A DNA stretch of 41,104 nucleotides from Mycobacterium scrofulaceum (GTDB lineage Bacteria > Actinomycetota > Actinomycetes > Mycobacteriales > Mycobacteriaceae). Position numbers and translations under genes: made by a program. The notes beneath the pieces are model-generated. The model was not told the DNA's origin. It saw only the letters and a list, made by a program, of their open reading frames with translations, and ran no database searches. The first letter of the stretch is position 1. Every line of letters begins with the position of its first letter. The DNA is taken from positions 1 through 41,104 of the forward strand of contig NZ_LZJW01000126.1 of assembly GCF_001667885.1 (NCBI RefSeq). Direction: 5' to 3'. Below are positions 31,524-40,070 of this stretch, in pieces.

Positions 31524-33785
31524 ATGGGGTCACGGAGAGGGACAACCAGATTGCCGGAACCGTTGACAACAAGCGGTGAGCGGCGGATTCGAGAAAGCCT
31601 TCGATCTCGAAGCGCTCCTTTGACCGTGCCCGACAGTGAAACGAAATCTTCCGGTTCCAGGACGAGTCCAGAGCACACGGGATTTCGCCCCGACATTGAG
31701 GGGTTGCGGGGTGTCGCGGTGTTGGCCGTTGTCCTATTCCACTGCAGTGCCCCCGGAGTCGGCGGCGGGTTCGTCGGCGTGGACGTCTTTTTCGTCATCT
31801 CGGGCTTTCTGATTACCGGACTGCTCTGGCGTGAGGCGGCCACCGCCGGGACCGTCCGGCTGAGCCGCTTCTACGGCGCTAGGGCCCGCCGACTCCTGCC
31901 GGCGTCGGCTTTGGTAGGAGTCGTCACCGCCATCGCTTCAGCCATATTGTTATCTCCGTTGGAAGTCAAGCCCGTACTCATTGACGGCATCGCCAGCGCG
32001 CTCTATGTCGGCAATTATCAATTTGCTCGGCAAGGAGTCGACTACTTCCACATAAGCAAGAACACGATTTCGCCCTTCCAGCATTACTGGTCTCTGGGCG
32101 TCGAAGAGCAGTTCTACCTGGTGTGGCCGGCGTTGATCATCGCAACGGCGTGGCTAGTCCGGCGGGCACGGCGACGCGACAGCGCCGCGCGCGCCACGCC
32201 CTCGGCGAGCGCCTACCTATTCGTCCTCGCGCTTGTCGGAGCCGTGTCGTTTGCCTTCTCGCTGGTAGCCACGTCCGAGTCACCTCCCGTCGCGTTCTTT
32301 TCCCTCCACACACGAGCGTGGGAATTGGCCGTGGGTGGCATTGTGGCGCTCACGACAACGTATTGGCGGCGCCTACCGGTATTCGCAGCAGCAATGACCG
32401 GATGGGCCGGTCTGGTACTGGTCCTGCTCGCCTGCAACCACGTGGACGCAACCACACCGTATCCGGGTACCGCCGCGCTGCTGCCGGTGCTCGGCACCGC
32501 GCTTGTGATCGGCGCAGGCTGCGGCTCAACCTCTTTGGGATGCGGCCGCGTCCTGGCATCGCGGCCGATGCGAGCCGTCGGCCGAGTGTCGTACTCGTGG
32601 TATCTCTGGCACTGGCCGGTGCTGCTGCTCGCAACCCCGTTGCTGGGCCGCCCAATGGGGCCGATAGACGGACTGGCAGCCGTTGCCGTCTCTTTGGGCC
32701 TGGCAGTGCTCACACTGCACCTCGTTGAAAACCCGTTCCGATACTCCGCCTCATTTCGTCGGTCGGCGGGCCGCAGTCTTGCTCTCGGCGGTGCCGCCAC
32801 CGCGCTAGCGGTCTGTGCGGGCGTAGCGCTGCTTGTGGTGGTGCCCACCCCGGTCGGTCACGGCCCCGCGGCCCAGGCGTTGCGGGTTACCGCGGATCCG
32901 CCGACGGGCTCAAACGTTGAGCTCTATGATGCGGCGGTTCAGCGTGTTTTTGCTCAGGTCCAAGCTGCGGTCGCGGCGTCTGTCGACATGAAGGCCGTCC
33001 CGTCAAACCTCGACCCACCGCTCGTCGAGGTGGCAAACGAGAAGACGCCAGCAGGCCTGGGAGGGTGCCTCCGAAACCTTCTCGAAGTCCACCAACCGGA
33101 ATGCGCGACGGGCGACAAGGCCTCGGGCACCACGGTGGCCTTGGTCGGCGACTCGAATGCCTTCAGCTGGGGCCCAGCGTTCCAACAGGCCGCCGAGCAG
33201 CGGCACTGGCGGCTGGAGGTCCTGACCAAGGGCGCCTGTCCGATGCTGGACCTGCCCCTCAAAATTTTCGTTCAGCGGAAGTACACAGAGTGCGAGCAAT
33301 GGCGTAGTCAGATCGTCGCCCGACTACGGGACGAGCGTCCGCGGCTAGTGGTCGTGAGCATGTTGCGCCATGACAGCGGGTCAGGTTCGCCGCCATACGG
33401 CCCCGGGTGGATCGACAGCGTGACACGCATGGTGCAGGAACTAAGGGGCACCGGTGCAGCGGTTTTGGTGCTCGGGCCGACGCCGGACCTGCACTCAATG
33501 GTGCCGGACTGCCTGTCGCTGCACCTAGAAGACGCCGCAGCCTGTTCTTCGGCGACATCGACGGCAGTGAACAAATCAGGTGTTGCGGGTGAGACCGCCG
33601 CTACGAATGCCGGCGGTGGTCGTTACGCCGACGTCACCGAGTTGTTTTGCACGGCCGAAAACTGCCCGCCAATCGTGGGCAACACCCTCGTGTACGAAGA
33701 CGAATTCCATATAACGCCCGAGTACGCTCGGGTGTTGGCACCGGCTGTCGACGCGCTGGTCAGCCGCTCGCTTATCAGTGGCTAA
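31524..33785 (+). CDS. membrane O-acyltransferase (acyltransferase-3) fused to an SGNH domain
   Basis: Up to 753 residues in two parts. The first is an acyltransferase-3 membrane domain with about ten spans: RPDIEGLRGVAVLAVVLFH, FVGVDVFFVISGFLITGLLW and RARRLLPAS are the OafA-type motifs. The second is an extracytoplasmic SGNH-like domain, with the Ser in VALVGDSNAFSW (near 540) and the Asp/His pair in DEFHIT (near 729). Proteins of this build O-acetylate sugars of surface polymers; here the target may be a GPL sugar or the Thr-linked glycan. The start is uncertain: ATG 31524 gives the longest frame, TTG 31551 has the best ribosome site (GGAGAGG), and GTG 31626 lies closer to the conserved domain. 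A 245-bp gap before it shows no gene and may hold its promoter. Confidence 0.87.
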   Translation: MGSRRGTTRLPEPLTTSGERRIRESLRSRSAPLTVPDSETKSSGSRTSPEHTGFRPDIEGLRGVAVLAVVLFHCSAPGVGGGFVGVDVFFVISGFLITGLLWREAATAGTVRLSRFYGARARRLLPASALVGVVTAIASAILLSPLEVKPVLIDGIASALYVGNYQFARQGVDYFHISKNTISPFQHYWSLGVEEQFYLVWPALIIATAWLVRRARRRDSAARATPSASAYLFVLALVGAVSFAFSLVATSESPPVAFFSLHTRAWELAVGGIVALTTTYWRRLPVFAAAMTGWAGLVLVLLACNHVDATTPYPGTAALLPVLGTALVIGAGCGSTSLGCGRVLASRPMRAVGRVSYSWYLWHWPVLLLATPLLGRPMGPIDGLAAVAVSLGLAVLTLHLVENPFRYSASFRRSAGRSLALGGAATALAVCAGVALLVVVPTPVGHGPAAQALRVTADPPTGSNVELYDAAVQRVFAQVQAAVAASVDMKAVPSNLDPPLVEVANEKTPAGLGGCLRNLLEVHQPECATGDKASGTTVALVGDSNAFSWGPAFQQAAEQRHWRLEVLTKGACPMLDLPLKIFVQRKYTECEQWRSQIVARLRDERPRLVVVSMLRHDSGSGSPPYGPGWIDSVTRMVQELRGTGAAVLVLGPTPDLHSMVPDCLSLHLEDAAACSSATSTAVNKSGVAGETAATNAGGGRYADVTELFCTAENCPPIVGNTLVYEDEFHITPEYARVLAPAVDALVSRSLISG

Positions 33786-33802
33786 CACGCCATGGTTAAG
33801 CG

Positions 33803-33828
33803 CGGCAGAGCTACGGGTACTTCTGCCG
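33803..33828 (+). terminator. possible terminator hairpin after the acyltransferase gene
   Basis: Perfect 7-bp arms CGGCAGA and TCTGCCG enclose a 12-base loop, 17 bases beyond the stop codon in a convergent intergenic region. There is no T run, so the assignment is weak. Confidence 0.35.
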
Positions 33829-33949
33829 TGCCCGTCGTCGTACCGTACGGCGGATATCGCAATGGATTCGCCGGTCGCCGTCCAGCATTTGACGAATCAT
33901 GTGAGTCGGCGACGTGATAGGCGGATCAGCGAGTCGCAGGCTCTCCGGG

Positions 33950-34597
33950 TCATTGGAACCTGCGGCCCTTATTGGCATAGTACCGAATACATTGCTCCGG
34001 GTAACCGCGTCTGGCTAACTCAGCGACGAAATAGTCCACATCGTAAGGCACTGACTCGAACTGAATCTCACTGGTGATAGTGTCCAAAATCAGGAAATCA
34101 GCCGCATCAACCCATTTTCGGTTCTGGCCGACGCTGCCCGGGTTGACAATCGTAAATCCATTGCGCTCGATCCGGTATTGATGATGGGTGTGGCCAATCA
34201 TGTAGTGCCGGCCGATCTCGATTGCCGTATCGGGATAGATTCGTTTGTCATCAATGGTGTGCACGCAGTGGTAAATGCCGAGGTCGACGTACTCCAGGAG
34301 CTCGGTCAGAAAGCGGTCGCGCGAAAAGTGTGGACGCGAATGGTGAAAGAAGTCCTGAACTAGGGGGATCTCTTGATTGACGGCCTCGTCGCCGCGGAAC
34401 AGGCGCTCGTGATTGCCTTCGAGTACCTGGATGCCGGGCAGGGCCAAAATCAGATCGATGCACTCGTCATTCCATGGACCGTAGTTCACCACGTCGCCAA
34501 GACATAGGTAGGCATCGGCGCGTCCAGCTGTCGCCTTGACAAACTGCTGCAGCGCAACGAGATTGCCGTGCACGTCGCTGAAGACCGCAACCCTCAT
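33950..34597 (-). CDS. YfcE-like metallophosphoesterase
   Basis: 215 residues with the full calcineurin-like metal-binding set: FSDVHGN (near 7), LGDVVNYGP (near 33), LEGNHERLF (near 59), a His in HSRPHFS and CVHTID, and IGHTHHQ (near 135). Family members hydrolyse phosphodiesters or phosphomonoesters; the substrate is not evident. The ATG overlaps the stop of the epimerase gene by 4 bases, making it the last gene of a coupled trio with the ATP-grasp ligase and epimerase. That placement suggests it removes a phosphate or nucleotide from a pathway intermediate or by-product, but this is inference only. Confidence 0.88.
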   Translation of the reverse strand: MRVAVFSDVHGNLVALQQFVKATAGRADAYLCLGDVVNYGPWNDECIDLILALPGIQVLEGNHERLFRGDEAVNQEIPLVQDFFHHSRPHFSRDRFLTELLEYVDLGIYHCVHTIDDKRIYPDTAIEIGRHYMIGHTHHQYRIERNGFTIVNPGSVGQNRKWVDAADFLILDTITSEIQFESVPYDVDYFVAELARRGYPEQCIRYYANKGRRFQ

Positions 34598-35547
34598 GCG
34601 CTCGCGCCCCGTCCAACTAAGTAATCTCGGTATTGTCGTAATCCGACCGAGAGCGGACGCGGTTCGAATCGCCAGGTCTGGCGTGCCTTTTCGATCGACA
34701 CGGGCGGAAACCCTGTAAACGCTCCGGGCACAACGGGTTCGATGTTCAGCGACGCATCTCGACCGCCCTGGAGGGCTATAACGAGCTGCGCCAGCTCCAA
34801 CAAACTGGTGTGCTCGCCGGACGCGATGTTGTAAATCCCGCAGGGACCGCCGGCCACCGCGTTCAGCACACTAGCGGCCACATCCGCGACGTACACATAA
34901 CTGAAGCGCAGGACGCCGCCGTTGACTAAGCGTAACGGCTTGCCCTCGGCAGCCATCCGCAAGAACATAGGTATGACTTTTTTGGTCGGCTCGCCGGGGC
35001 CGTAGGGTGTTGCGACTCGTAAAACCACGGCCTCCATGCCAGTGCGTTTAGCGACATTTGAGAGATAGACTTCACCGGCGAACTTGCTGACAAGATATGC
35101 GGTCCCTAACTGCGCTGGAAATACCGGGGCGGACTCGGTGCACGGGATATCGGATGGTGCGTACATATTGGCACCAGAAACTTGAACAAACCGTCGAACC
35201 CCTCGCTCCGCAGCCTCCTCGGCGAAGTCCATCAACGCTAGGGCGTTGATTTGGTTGCACAAATTTGCCTCGTGAAGGTCGTCCATGCGCTTGGGGATGT
35301 ATGCGGATAAGTGACAAACAACGTCGACCCGGTCCAGCGCCGCGTTACGAACGTGCGGTTCTCGGATATCCCCGACTGTCACTCGTTCGCAAAGCCGTAC
35401 CAGGTCCGCGGGCAACGGCGTGCGATGCTGCAAGACGGCTAAACGGTAACCAGCACGGGCAAGGACTCGGAGCACGTGCCCACCGGTGAAGCCGGCGGCA
35501 CCGGTTAATAGCACGAGCCCTGCAGTCTCCGCATTAATCCTCGTCAC
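34594..35547 (-). CDS. NAD-dependent epimerase/dehydratase (extended SDR)
   Basis: 317 residues. The N-terminal Rossmann motif is LLTGAAGFTGGHV (near 13-25), followed by GDIRE, CHLSAYIP, the catalytic Ser region VQVSGANMYAP and the YLVSK pair (Tyr and Lys of YxxxK near 150). The C-terminal half (FSYVYVADVAASVL, GIYNIASGEHTSL) is typical of nucleotide-sugar epimerases and reductases. It likely acts on a dTDP- or UDP-bound deoxy sugar. It starts with GTG overlapping the ATP-grasp stop (GTGA), and its own stop overlaps the metallophosphoesterase start. Whether it epimerises, reduces or dehydrates cannot be decided from motifs alone. Confidence 0.9.
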   Translation of the reverse strand: MTRINAETAGLVLLTGAAGFTGGHVLRVLARAGYRLAVLQHRTPLPADLVRLCERVTVGDIREPHVRNAALDRVDVVCHLSAYIPKRMDDLHEANLCNQINALALMDFAEEAAERGVRRFVQVSGANMYAPSDIPCTESAPVFPAQLGTAYLVSKFAGEVYLSNVAKRTGMEAVVLRVATPYGPGEPTKKVIPMFLRMAAEGKPLRLVNGGVLRFSYVYVADVAASVLNAVAGGPCGIYNIASGEHTSLLELAQLVIALQGGRDASLNIEPVVPGAFTGFPPVSIEKARQTWRFEPRPLSVGLRQYRDYLVGRGASA

Positions 35548-36554
35548 AGCTGCGTCCCGTCACCGCGTAGGAAGCCGGTCCGACGCAGTTGTTCGACGTG
35601 ACTGTTGGGCACCACAAGTTCTTGCCAATACCGAAGTATGGTCACCTCGTTGACCGAGTACGTTGGCTCGACACCCTTCAGCAAATAGTCCGCGATGATT
35701 TGAGGTTCGTTGAACCCCGCGAGCGCGCGGGCGGCCGTCGTCCCCGAGCATCGTGCGTTGATCTCAAAGACGTAGGCTTGGCCATCCTTGACGCGAAGTT
35801 GGATATTGCACGCACCGAATGGCTTGAGCGCCTCCACCATCGTCCGTACCACAAGTTCGAGCGCCGGATTCGGCTCGACAAATGCCTTATACGTGTCGCC
35901 GTCACGCAGGATCCGGCGCATCACGATCGTGCCGTGGCATTTGCCATCCAAAGTTACGCTGCCACAAGTATATTCGTCGCCCTCGATGTATTCCTGCACG
36001 ACGCAATTTTCTGGGTCAACGAGTTGTCGGTAGAGGCTGAACTCGTCCGCTGTCCTGGCGACATAGGTAGCACGGGAACGCGCGCCTCCACGCTGTGGCT
36101 TCAAGACAACGGGTCGTTCAAAAGCCGCGACGTCAGATAGTTGTTTGGTATCCGGCGTGGGCAGTCCCAACGAGTTGACGAACTCGGTGGTCGCAAGCTT
36201 GTCGTCGCACAAACGGATGACTTCCGGTGCGCTGACGACCGGGATGATGCCATGTGCTTTGAACCTGTCGATATTCTCCGAAATGGGAAGCAGTTCAACG
36301 TCGTGGCCAGCGAAGATCAACCCGCACTGCTCGTTTAGGCATATCTCGAGCAGACGGTCGATGAATAGCGGGTCCGATGCGTACCGGCCCTTATACGCCT
36401 TCGAGGCGGCATGAAGACCTGCCGCCAGCGGCTCGGAGTCGGTGGCGACTGAGCCGTATGAAGTTTGCGCCAACGCCTTGAGCACGCTCTGTCCGACGCC
36501 ACCGCCAACGCCGGTGACCAGGATATTTCTCACTGGGTCGCCCAAAGCTGCCAA
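35544..36554 (-). CDS. ATP-grasp ligase (carbamoyl-phosphate-synthase-like), candidate N-acyl amide ligase
   Basis: 336 residues. The N-terminal preATP-grasp fold shows ILVTGVGGGVGQSVLKAL, followed by a CarB-like ATP-grasp core with the Lys in VVLKPQRGGARSRATYV, VVQEYIEGDEYTCGS, and the metal-binding end VFEINARCSGTTAARA. Such enzymes join a carboxylate to an amine or other nucleophile through an acyl phosphate. Beside a sugar aminotransferase it could attach a short hydroxy acid to an amino sugar, but that is inferred. The TTG at 36554 is chosen because GGGGGA stands 7 bases before it; a GTG at 36533 is the alternative. It heads a three-gene minus-strand operon with 4-base overlaps. Confidence 0.87.
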   Translation of the reverse strand: MAALGDPVRNILVTGVGGGVGQSVLKALAQTSYGSVATDSEPLAAGLHAASKAYKGRYASDPLFIDRLLEICLNEQCGLIFAGHDVELLPISENIDRFKAHGIIPVVSAPEVIRLCDDKLATTEFVNSLGLPTPDTKQLSDVAAFERPVVLKPQRGGARSRATYVARTADEFSLYRQLVDPENCVVQEYIEGDEYTCGSVTLDGKCHGTIVMRRILRDGDTYKAFVEPNPALELVVRTMVEALKPFGACNIQLRVKDGQAYVFEINARCSGTTAARALAGFNEPQIIADYLLKGVEPTYSVNEVTILRYWQELVVPNSHVEQLRRTGFLRGDGTQL

Positions 36555-36887
36555 CTAGACATCCCCCATACCGACATGAGCGGCATCGTACCTGTCACAC
36601 TGTGCATCGATCGTCGCTTCCAAGGACCTGCGGCCGACGACGACGTAAAAGCATGGATTGGGGCATCGTGCCGAGCGTCGGCCCGGCCCACACATCGCAC
36701 AAACGTCCACGCGTGTCCAGGACATGTTGCGAAAATACGAACCTTGCCCGACGCGCAACCTACTGTGTCGGTCAGCACGAATTCACGAAAGCAGGTGGAT
36801 TTTCGGGATGGAAGGGACGCTCGAGCATGCGCTTGGCTCGAAACGGCACGGAGCCGCAAGCGGTCAATGCACCAGGCCGGTCACCTA
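36555..36887. promoter_or_regulatory. 333-bp divergent region between the ATP-grasp operon and the aminotransferase
   Basis: Both flanking operons must start here. Near the ATP-grasp side, plus-strand GACATGAG at 36573-36580 matches the block found at the same distance from mbtH. A TTG-started frame of 76 codons (36658-36888) ends in TAATG at the aminotransferase start, but its product has no recognisable features and I do not call it a gene. Nothing else is evident. Confidence 0.5.
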
Positions 36888-38018
36888 ATGCCCGCCGAGA
36901 TACCTTTTATACGGCCAAGTTTTCCCGTGCCTGCCGAGCTCGCCGAGGACTTCGAAGTCATCGTGCAAACCAATTGGTACACGAACTTCGGACCGAAAGA
37001 GCGACAGTTCGCGCTCGCTCTGAGTGAGTACCTCGGTTCGGAACTGCACGTGGCCACCCTTGCAAACGGCACCCTTGCGCTTATCGCCGCACTCCACGTC
37101 ACACTAGGCCCCGGCGGGCGCGACCGATATCTATTGATGCCGTCATTCACCTTCGTCGCCGTCGCCCAAGCCGCCGAGTGGACTGGATACCGACCATGGT
37201 TCATCGACGTCGACCCGGACACATGGCAGCCGAGCGTCTCCTCTGCCGTCGCCGTCCTGGAGAGCTCCCGCGAGGAGGTCGCCGGAATCCTTCTTCCCAA
37301 CGTGTTCGGCGTCGGCAACCCCGACATCGATGCCTGGGAGCAGCTCGCGGCGCAATGGCAGCTGCCGATAGTGGTCGACTCCGCGGCGGGCTTCGGTTCG
37401 GCATACGTGGACGGGAACAAGGTCGGCGGGCGCGGCTCCTGTGAGATCTTCTCCTTCCACGCGACCAAGCCATTCGCAGTTGGCGAAGGCGGTGCGCTCG
37501 TCTCCCGCAACCCGCATCTCGTCGAGCAGACCCAGCGGTTCCAGAACTTCGGTTTTGAAGCATCCCGAGAGTGCACCCAGCTCGGGATTAACGGCAAGCT
37601 GCAGGAGATCAGCGCCGCTATCGGACTGCGCCAGCTTCTCGGGCTCGATCGCCGTCTGGAGACCCGCCGCAAAGTCTTCGACTGCTACCGCGCCGAACTA
37701 GCTGGCTTCGGATTGCAATTTCAGCCCAATGCAGAGGCCTCCTCGCTGTGCTTCGCCAGCGCGTGCTGCACCTCGGCAGATCATAAGGCTGCGGTCCTCG
37801 CCAGCCTGACTGAATACGCAATCCAAGCCCGCGACTACTACAACCCACCGCTGCACCTGCAACACTATTTCCTCGCGAACCCTGAGCTGAGGTCCACCGA
37901 ACTACGCTCCACCGAAGACATCTGCTCGCGCATCGTGTCGCTGCCAGTTCACGACGACATGGCGCCTGAAGATGTCGCACGTGTCGTGGCCGCTGTTCAA
38001 AAAGGGAGCACACAGTGA
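36888..38018 (+). CDS. DegT/DnrJ/EryC1/StrS-family sugar aminotransferase
   Basis: 376 residues starting at MPAEIPFIRPSFP. This family uses pyridoxal phosphate to aminate keto sugars bound to a nucleotide. Family marks are TNWYTNFGP near residue 26, a glycine-rich cofactor region (ATLANGTLALIAAL), PSFTFVAVAQAAEWTGYRPWF, the Asp in PIVVDSAAGFGS, and the catalytic Lys in FSFHATKPFAVGEGGAL. An amino-deoxy sugar is therefore expected in the glycan. The frame is open far upstream, but only residues from this ATG match the family. The stop overlaps the next glycosyltransferase (GTGA), so the two are coupled. Confidence 0.92.
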   Translation: MPAEIPFIRPSFPVPAELAEDFEVIVQTNWYTNFGPKERQFALALSEYLGSELHVATLANGTLALIAALHVTLGPGGRDRYLLMPSFTFVAVAQAAEWTGYRPWFIDVDPDTWQPSVSSAVAVLESSREEVAGILLPNVFGVGNPDIDAWEQLAAQWQLPIVVDSAAGFGSAYVDGNKVGGRGSCEIFSFHATKPFAVGEGGALVSRNPHLVEQTQRFQNFGFEASRECTQLGINGKLQEISAAIGLRQLLGLDRRLETRRKVFDCYRAELAGFGLQFQPNAEASSLCFASACCTSADHKAAVLASLTEYAIQARDYYNPPLHLQHYFLANPELRSTELRSTEDICSRIVSLPVHDDMAPEDVARVVAAVQKGSTQ

Positions 38019-38980
38019 CCGAAACTGCTGCTCGGAGTCACCCGAAGGTGAGCGTCGTCACGATCACCTTCAACCATGAAGCCTTCATCCGCGAGACCCT
38101 CGACGGCTTTGTTGCCCAGAAGACCGACTTTCCGGTGGAAGTGATTGTGGGTGACGACGCCTCAACGGACAACACGCCAGCGATCATCAGCGAGTACGCC
38201 GAACGGCACCCGCATCTCTTCCGACCTATCCTGCGGTCGAAAAACATCGGGCCCTACGCGAACCTGACCGACACCCTGTCGGCCTCTCGCGGCGAGTACC
38301 TCGCGTTGTGCGACGGCGATGACTACTGGACCGACCCGATGAAGCTCAGCAAGCAAGTCGCATTTCTCGACCGCCACCCGGAGAAGGCGGTGTGCTTTCA
38401 CCCCGTTCGCGTGATCTGGGAAGACGGCCGCCCGGGCTCGGAGTTTCCGCCGCCCGGCTGGCGGCGCGACTTGAGCGTGAACGCGCTTATCAAGCGGAAC
38501 TTCATCCAGACTAACTCCGTCCTATACCGGCGACTTCCGCGCTACGATGACATCCCCGTCGACGTCATGCCCATGGACTGGTACCTGCACGTGCGGCATG
38601 CGGCGCGCGGCGGTATCGGGATGCTGCCCGAAACGATGTCGGTCTATCGCCGACATCCGCAAGGGGTTTGGTACAACGCGGATGCGGACCGAAAAAAGTT
38701 TTGGGTGTCTCATGGGGGCGGGCACGTCGCCATGTTCGAGGCAATGCTCGACGTCTTCCCGGATGACGCGGTACGGGAGGAACTCATCGCTGGCCGGCTC
38801 GACTGGATCCTGCGCGAGATCGCGCGAGTTCCCGGTCCGGAAGGCCGGGCGGCTCTGCTCGAGACCATCGCGCACCACCCGCGTTCCGCAATGCTCGCAC
38901 TTCAGCATCGTTGGCGATCGCCAACACGACGCCTCAGATCTTTATGGCGCAAGCGCGCGCCATCGGCGCGAGCTCGTTGA
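38015..38980 (+). CDS. GT2-family glycosyltransferase coupled to the aminotransferase
   Basis: 321 residues from a GTG overlapping the aminotransferase stop, with GGGAG 6 bases before it. GT2 motifs are VSVVTITFNHEAFIRETLDGF, VIVGDDASTDNT, and the metal-binding ALCDGDDYWTDP near residue 107. A second acid region is VMPMDWYLHVRHA, and YRRHPQGVW follows. Translational coupling suggests it transfers the amino sugar made by the upstream enzyme, perhaps as the terminal GPL residue; this is inference. The C-terminus is short and very basic. Confidence 0.9.
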   Translation: MTETAARSHPKVSVVTITFNHEAFIRETLDGFVAQKTDFPVEVIVGDDASTDNTPAIISEYAERHPHLFRPILRSKNIGPYANLTDTLSASRGEYLALCDGDDYWTDPMKLSKQVAFLDRHPEKAVCFHPVRVIWEDGRPGSEFPPPGWRRDLSVNALIKRNFIQTNSVLYRRLPRYDDIPVDVMPMDWYLHVRHAARGGIGMLPETMSVYRRHPQGVWYNADADRKKFWVSHGGGHVAMFEAMLDVFPDDAVREELIAGRLDWILREIARVPGPEGRAALLETIAHHPRSAMLALQHRWRSPTRRLRSLWRKRAPSARAR

Positions 38981-39037
38981 GCATACAGAACCACTACCTA
39001 TCAAACGTGTTCGCCCGCATGGCTATTACAAAATCGT

Positions 39038-39847
39038 TTACTCCTGTTCGGGTGAACCACCGGTGAGTTTGCGCACGACATACAGCACCGAGCCGAGGTC
39101 GATGGCATGCCGATTGAAAGTCTTGTCACCGAATGTCTGTGAGTCGAGAGCCGAGACTTCAAACCCGCTCTTGCGGATCCGCGAACACAAGGTGGAGCGA
39201 TCGTAAAGCCGCACGTGGTCGCCCTGGGCGAACCGACGCCATCGCTCGCTCTCGTCGACGACCGCGGGGTCTTCATCGAAGCTGCCTTCGGGAGCCACAG
39301 GGGTCATGATGATTCCGCGACCACCCGGCGCCAGTATTCGGTACAGCTCGTCCAACGCGAGGGCGTCGTCCGACACATGCTCAAGGACGTGGGAACAGAT
39401 AAAGAAATCGACCGAAGCGTCCGGATAGATCGGCATGTCGGTGATGTCAACGACATCATCGACACCACTCATCATCAAATCCGCACTGCGGTAACGGAAA
39501 TCGCTGCGGCTTTTCAGGTATCCCGAAAGGGGTGCCGACGGCGCAAATTCAAGCACCCTCCGCACACCATCGGGGGGCAGAAACCTCTCGACATAGAGCT
39601 TGTAAAGGCGGTCCCGGTCGACCGAGCCGCACACCGGGCAGACGTACCTCCGGTGATTGATCGTCTCCATCTCATCGAGGGAGTAGGGAAACCCGTACAT
39701 GGCAAGCTCGTCACCGAGCCTGCGAGTAACGCTTAGGAAGCGGATACGGCTGCCGCAAATATTGCATTGCCCCGGGCCGGCGAAGTAGACGCGGCGCATG
39801 AGACGACCGGCACGTCGCACGGTGTCGGAGAGCGGCATGCGTCTCAT
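39038..39847 (-). CDS. class I SAM-dependent methyltransferase with N-terminal CxxC zinc-binding-type segment
   Basis: 269 residues. Residues about 28-75 carry two Cys pairs, CNICG and CPVCG, that could bind zinc. A methyltransferase type 11-like domain follows, with VLEFAPSAPLSGYL as motif I, SADLMMSGVDDVVDITDMP and SVDFFICSHVLEHVSDD. It probably O-methylates a sugar of the GPL glycan or a precursor, which fits the many methylated sugars in these lipids; the acceptor is unknown. It is convergent with the upstream GT2 gene (57-bp gap) and divergent from the GtfB-type gene. The ATG at 39847 is used; a second Met three codons later is equally possible. Confidence 0.87.
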   Translation of the reverse strand: MRRMPLSDTVRRAGRLMRRVYFAGPGQCNICGSRIRFLSVTRRLGDELAMYGFPYSLDEMETINHRRYVCPVCGSVDRDRLYKLYVERFLPPDGVRRVLEFAPSAPLSGYLKSRSDFRYRSADLMMSGVDDVVDITDMPIYPDASVDFFICSHVLEHVSDDALALDELYRILAPGGRGIIMTPVAPEGSFDEDPAVVDESERWRRFAQGDHVRLYDRSTLCSRIRKSGFEVSALDSQTFGDKTFNRHAIDLGSVLYVVRKLTGGSPEQE

Positions 39848-40070
39848 TCAATAACAGCCGAGCTCAGAATGATACCGATTGCGGTTTAGAAGTAGCAGAG
39901 GTTGGAGTGAGGCGATCGGAAATCGCGGTCGTCGCGCCGCGGTCGAGGCGGCGAGCTCATAAAGCGCGATGGCCTAGGCAATGCGCCCGCCTCAAACGAT
40001 CATGAATCACGTGAGGTCGCCACATAATGACGTTGTCCGTCGTCATCCCATAACCACCGAAGGACCCGCC
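39848..40070. promoter_or_regulatory. 223-bp divergent region between methyltransferase and GtfB-type gene
   Basis: No gene is visible. A dyad ATGACG/CGTCAT (40027-40032 and 40041-40046, 8-base spacer) lies 24 bases before the TTG start of the glycosyltransferase and could be an operator or part of its promoter. The evidence is only its symmetry and position. Confidence 0.35.

Noticed and set aside
36658..36888. 76-codon TTG-started frame ending in TAATG at the aminotransferase start
   Set aside because: The overlap looks like coupling, but the product has no family features, the start is weak and codon use is unconvincing. It is more likely leader sequence.
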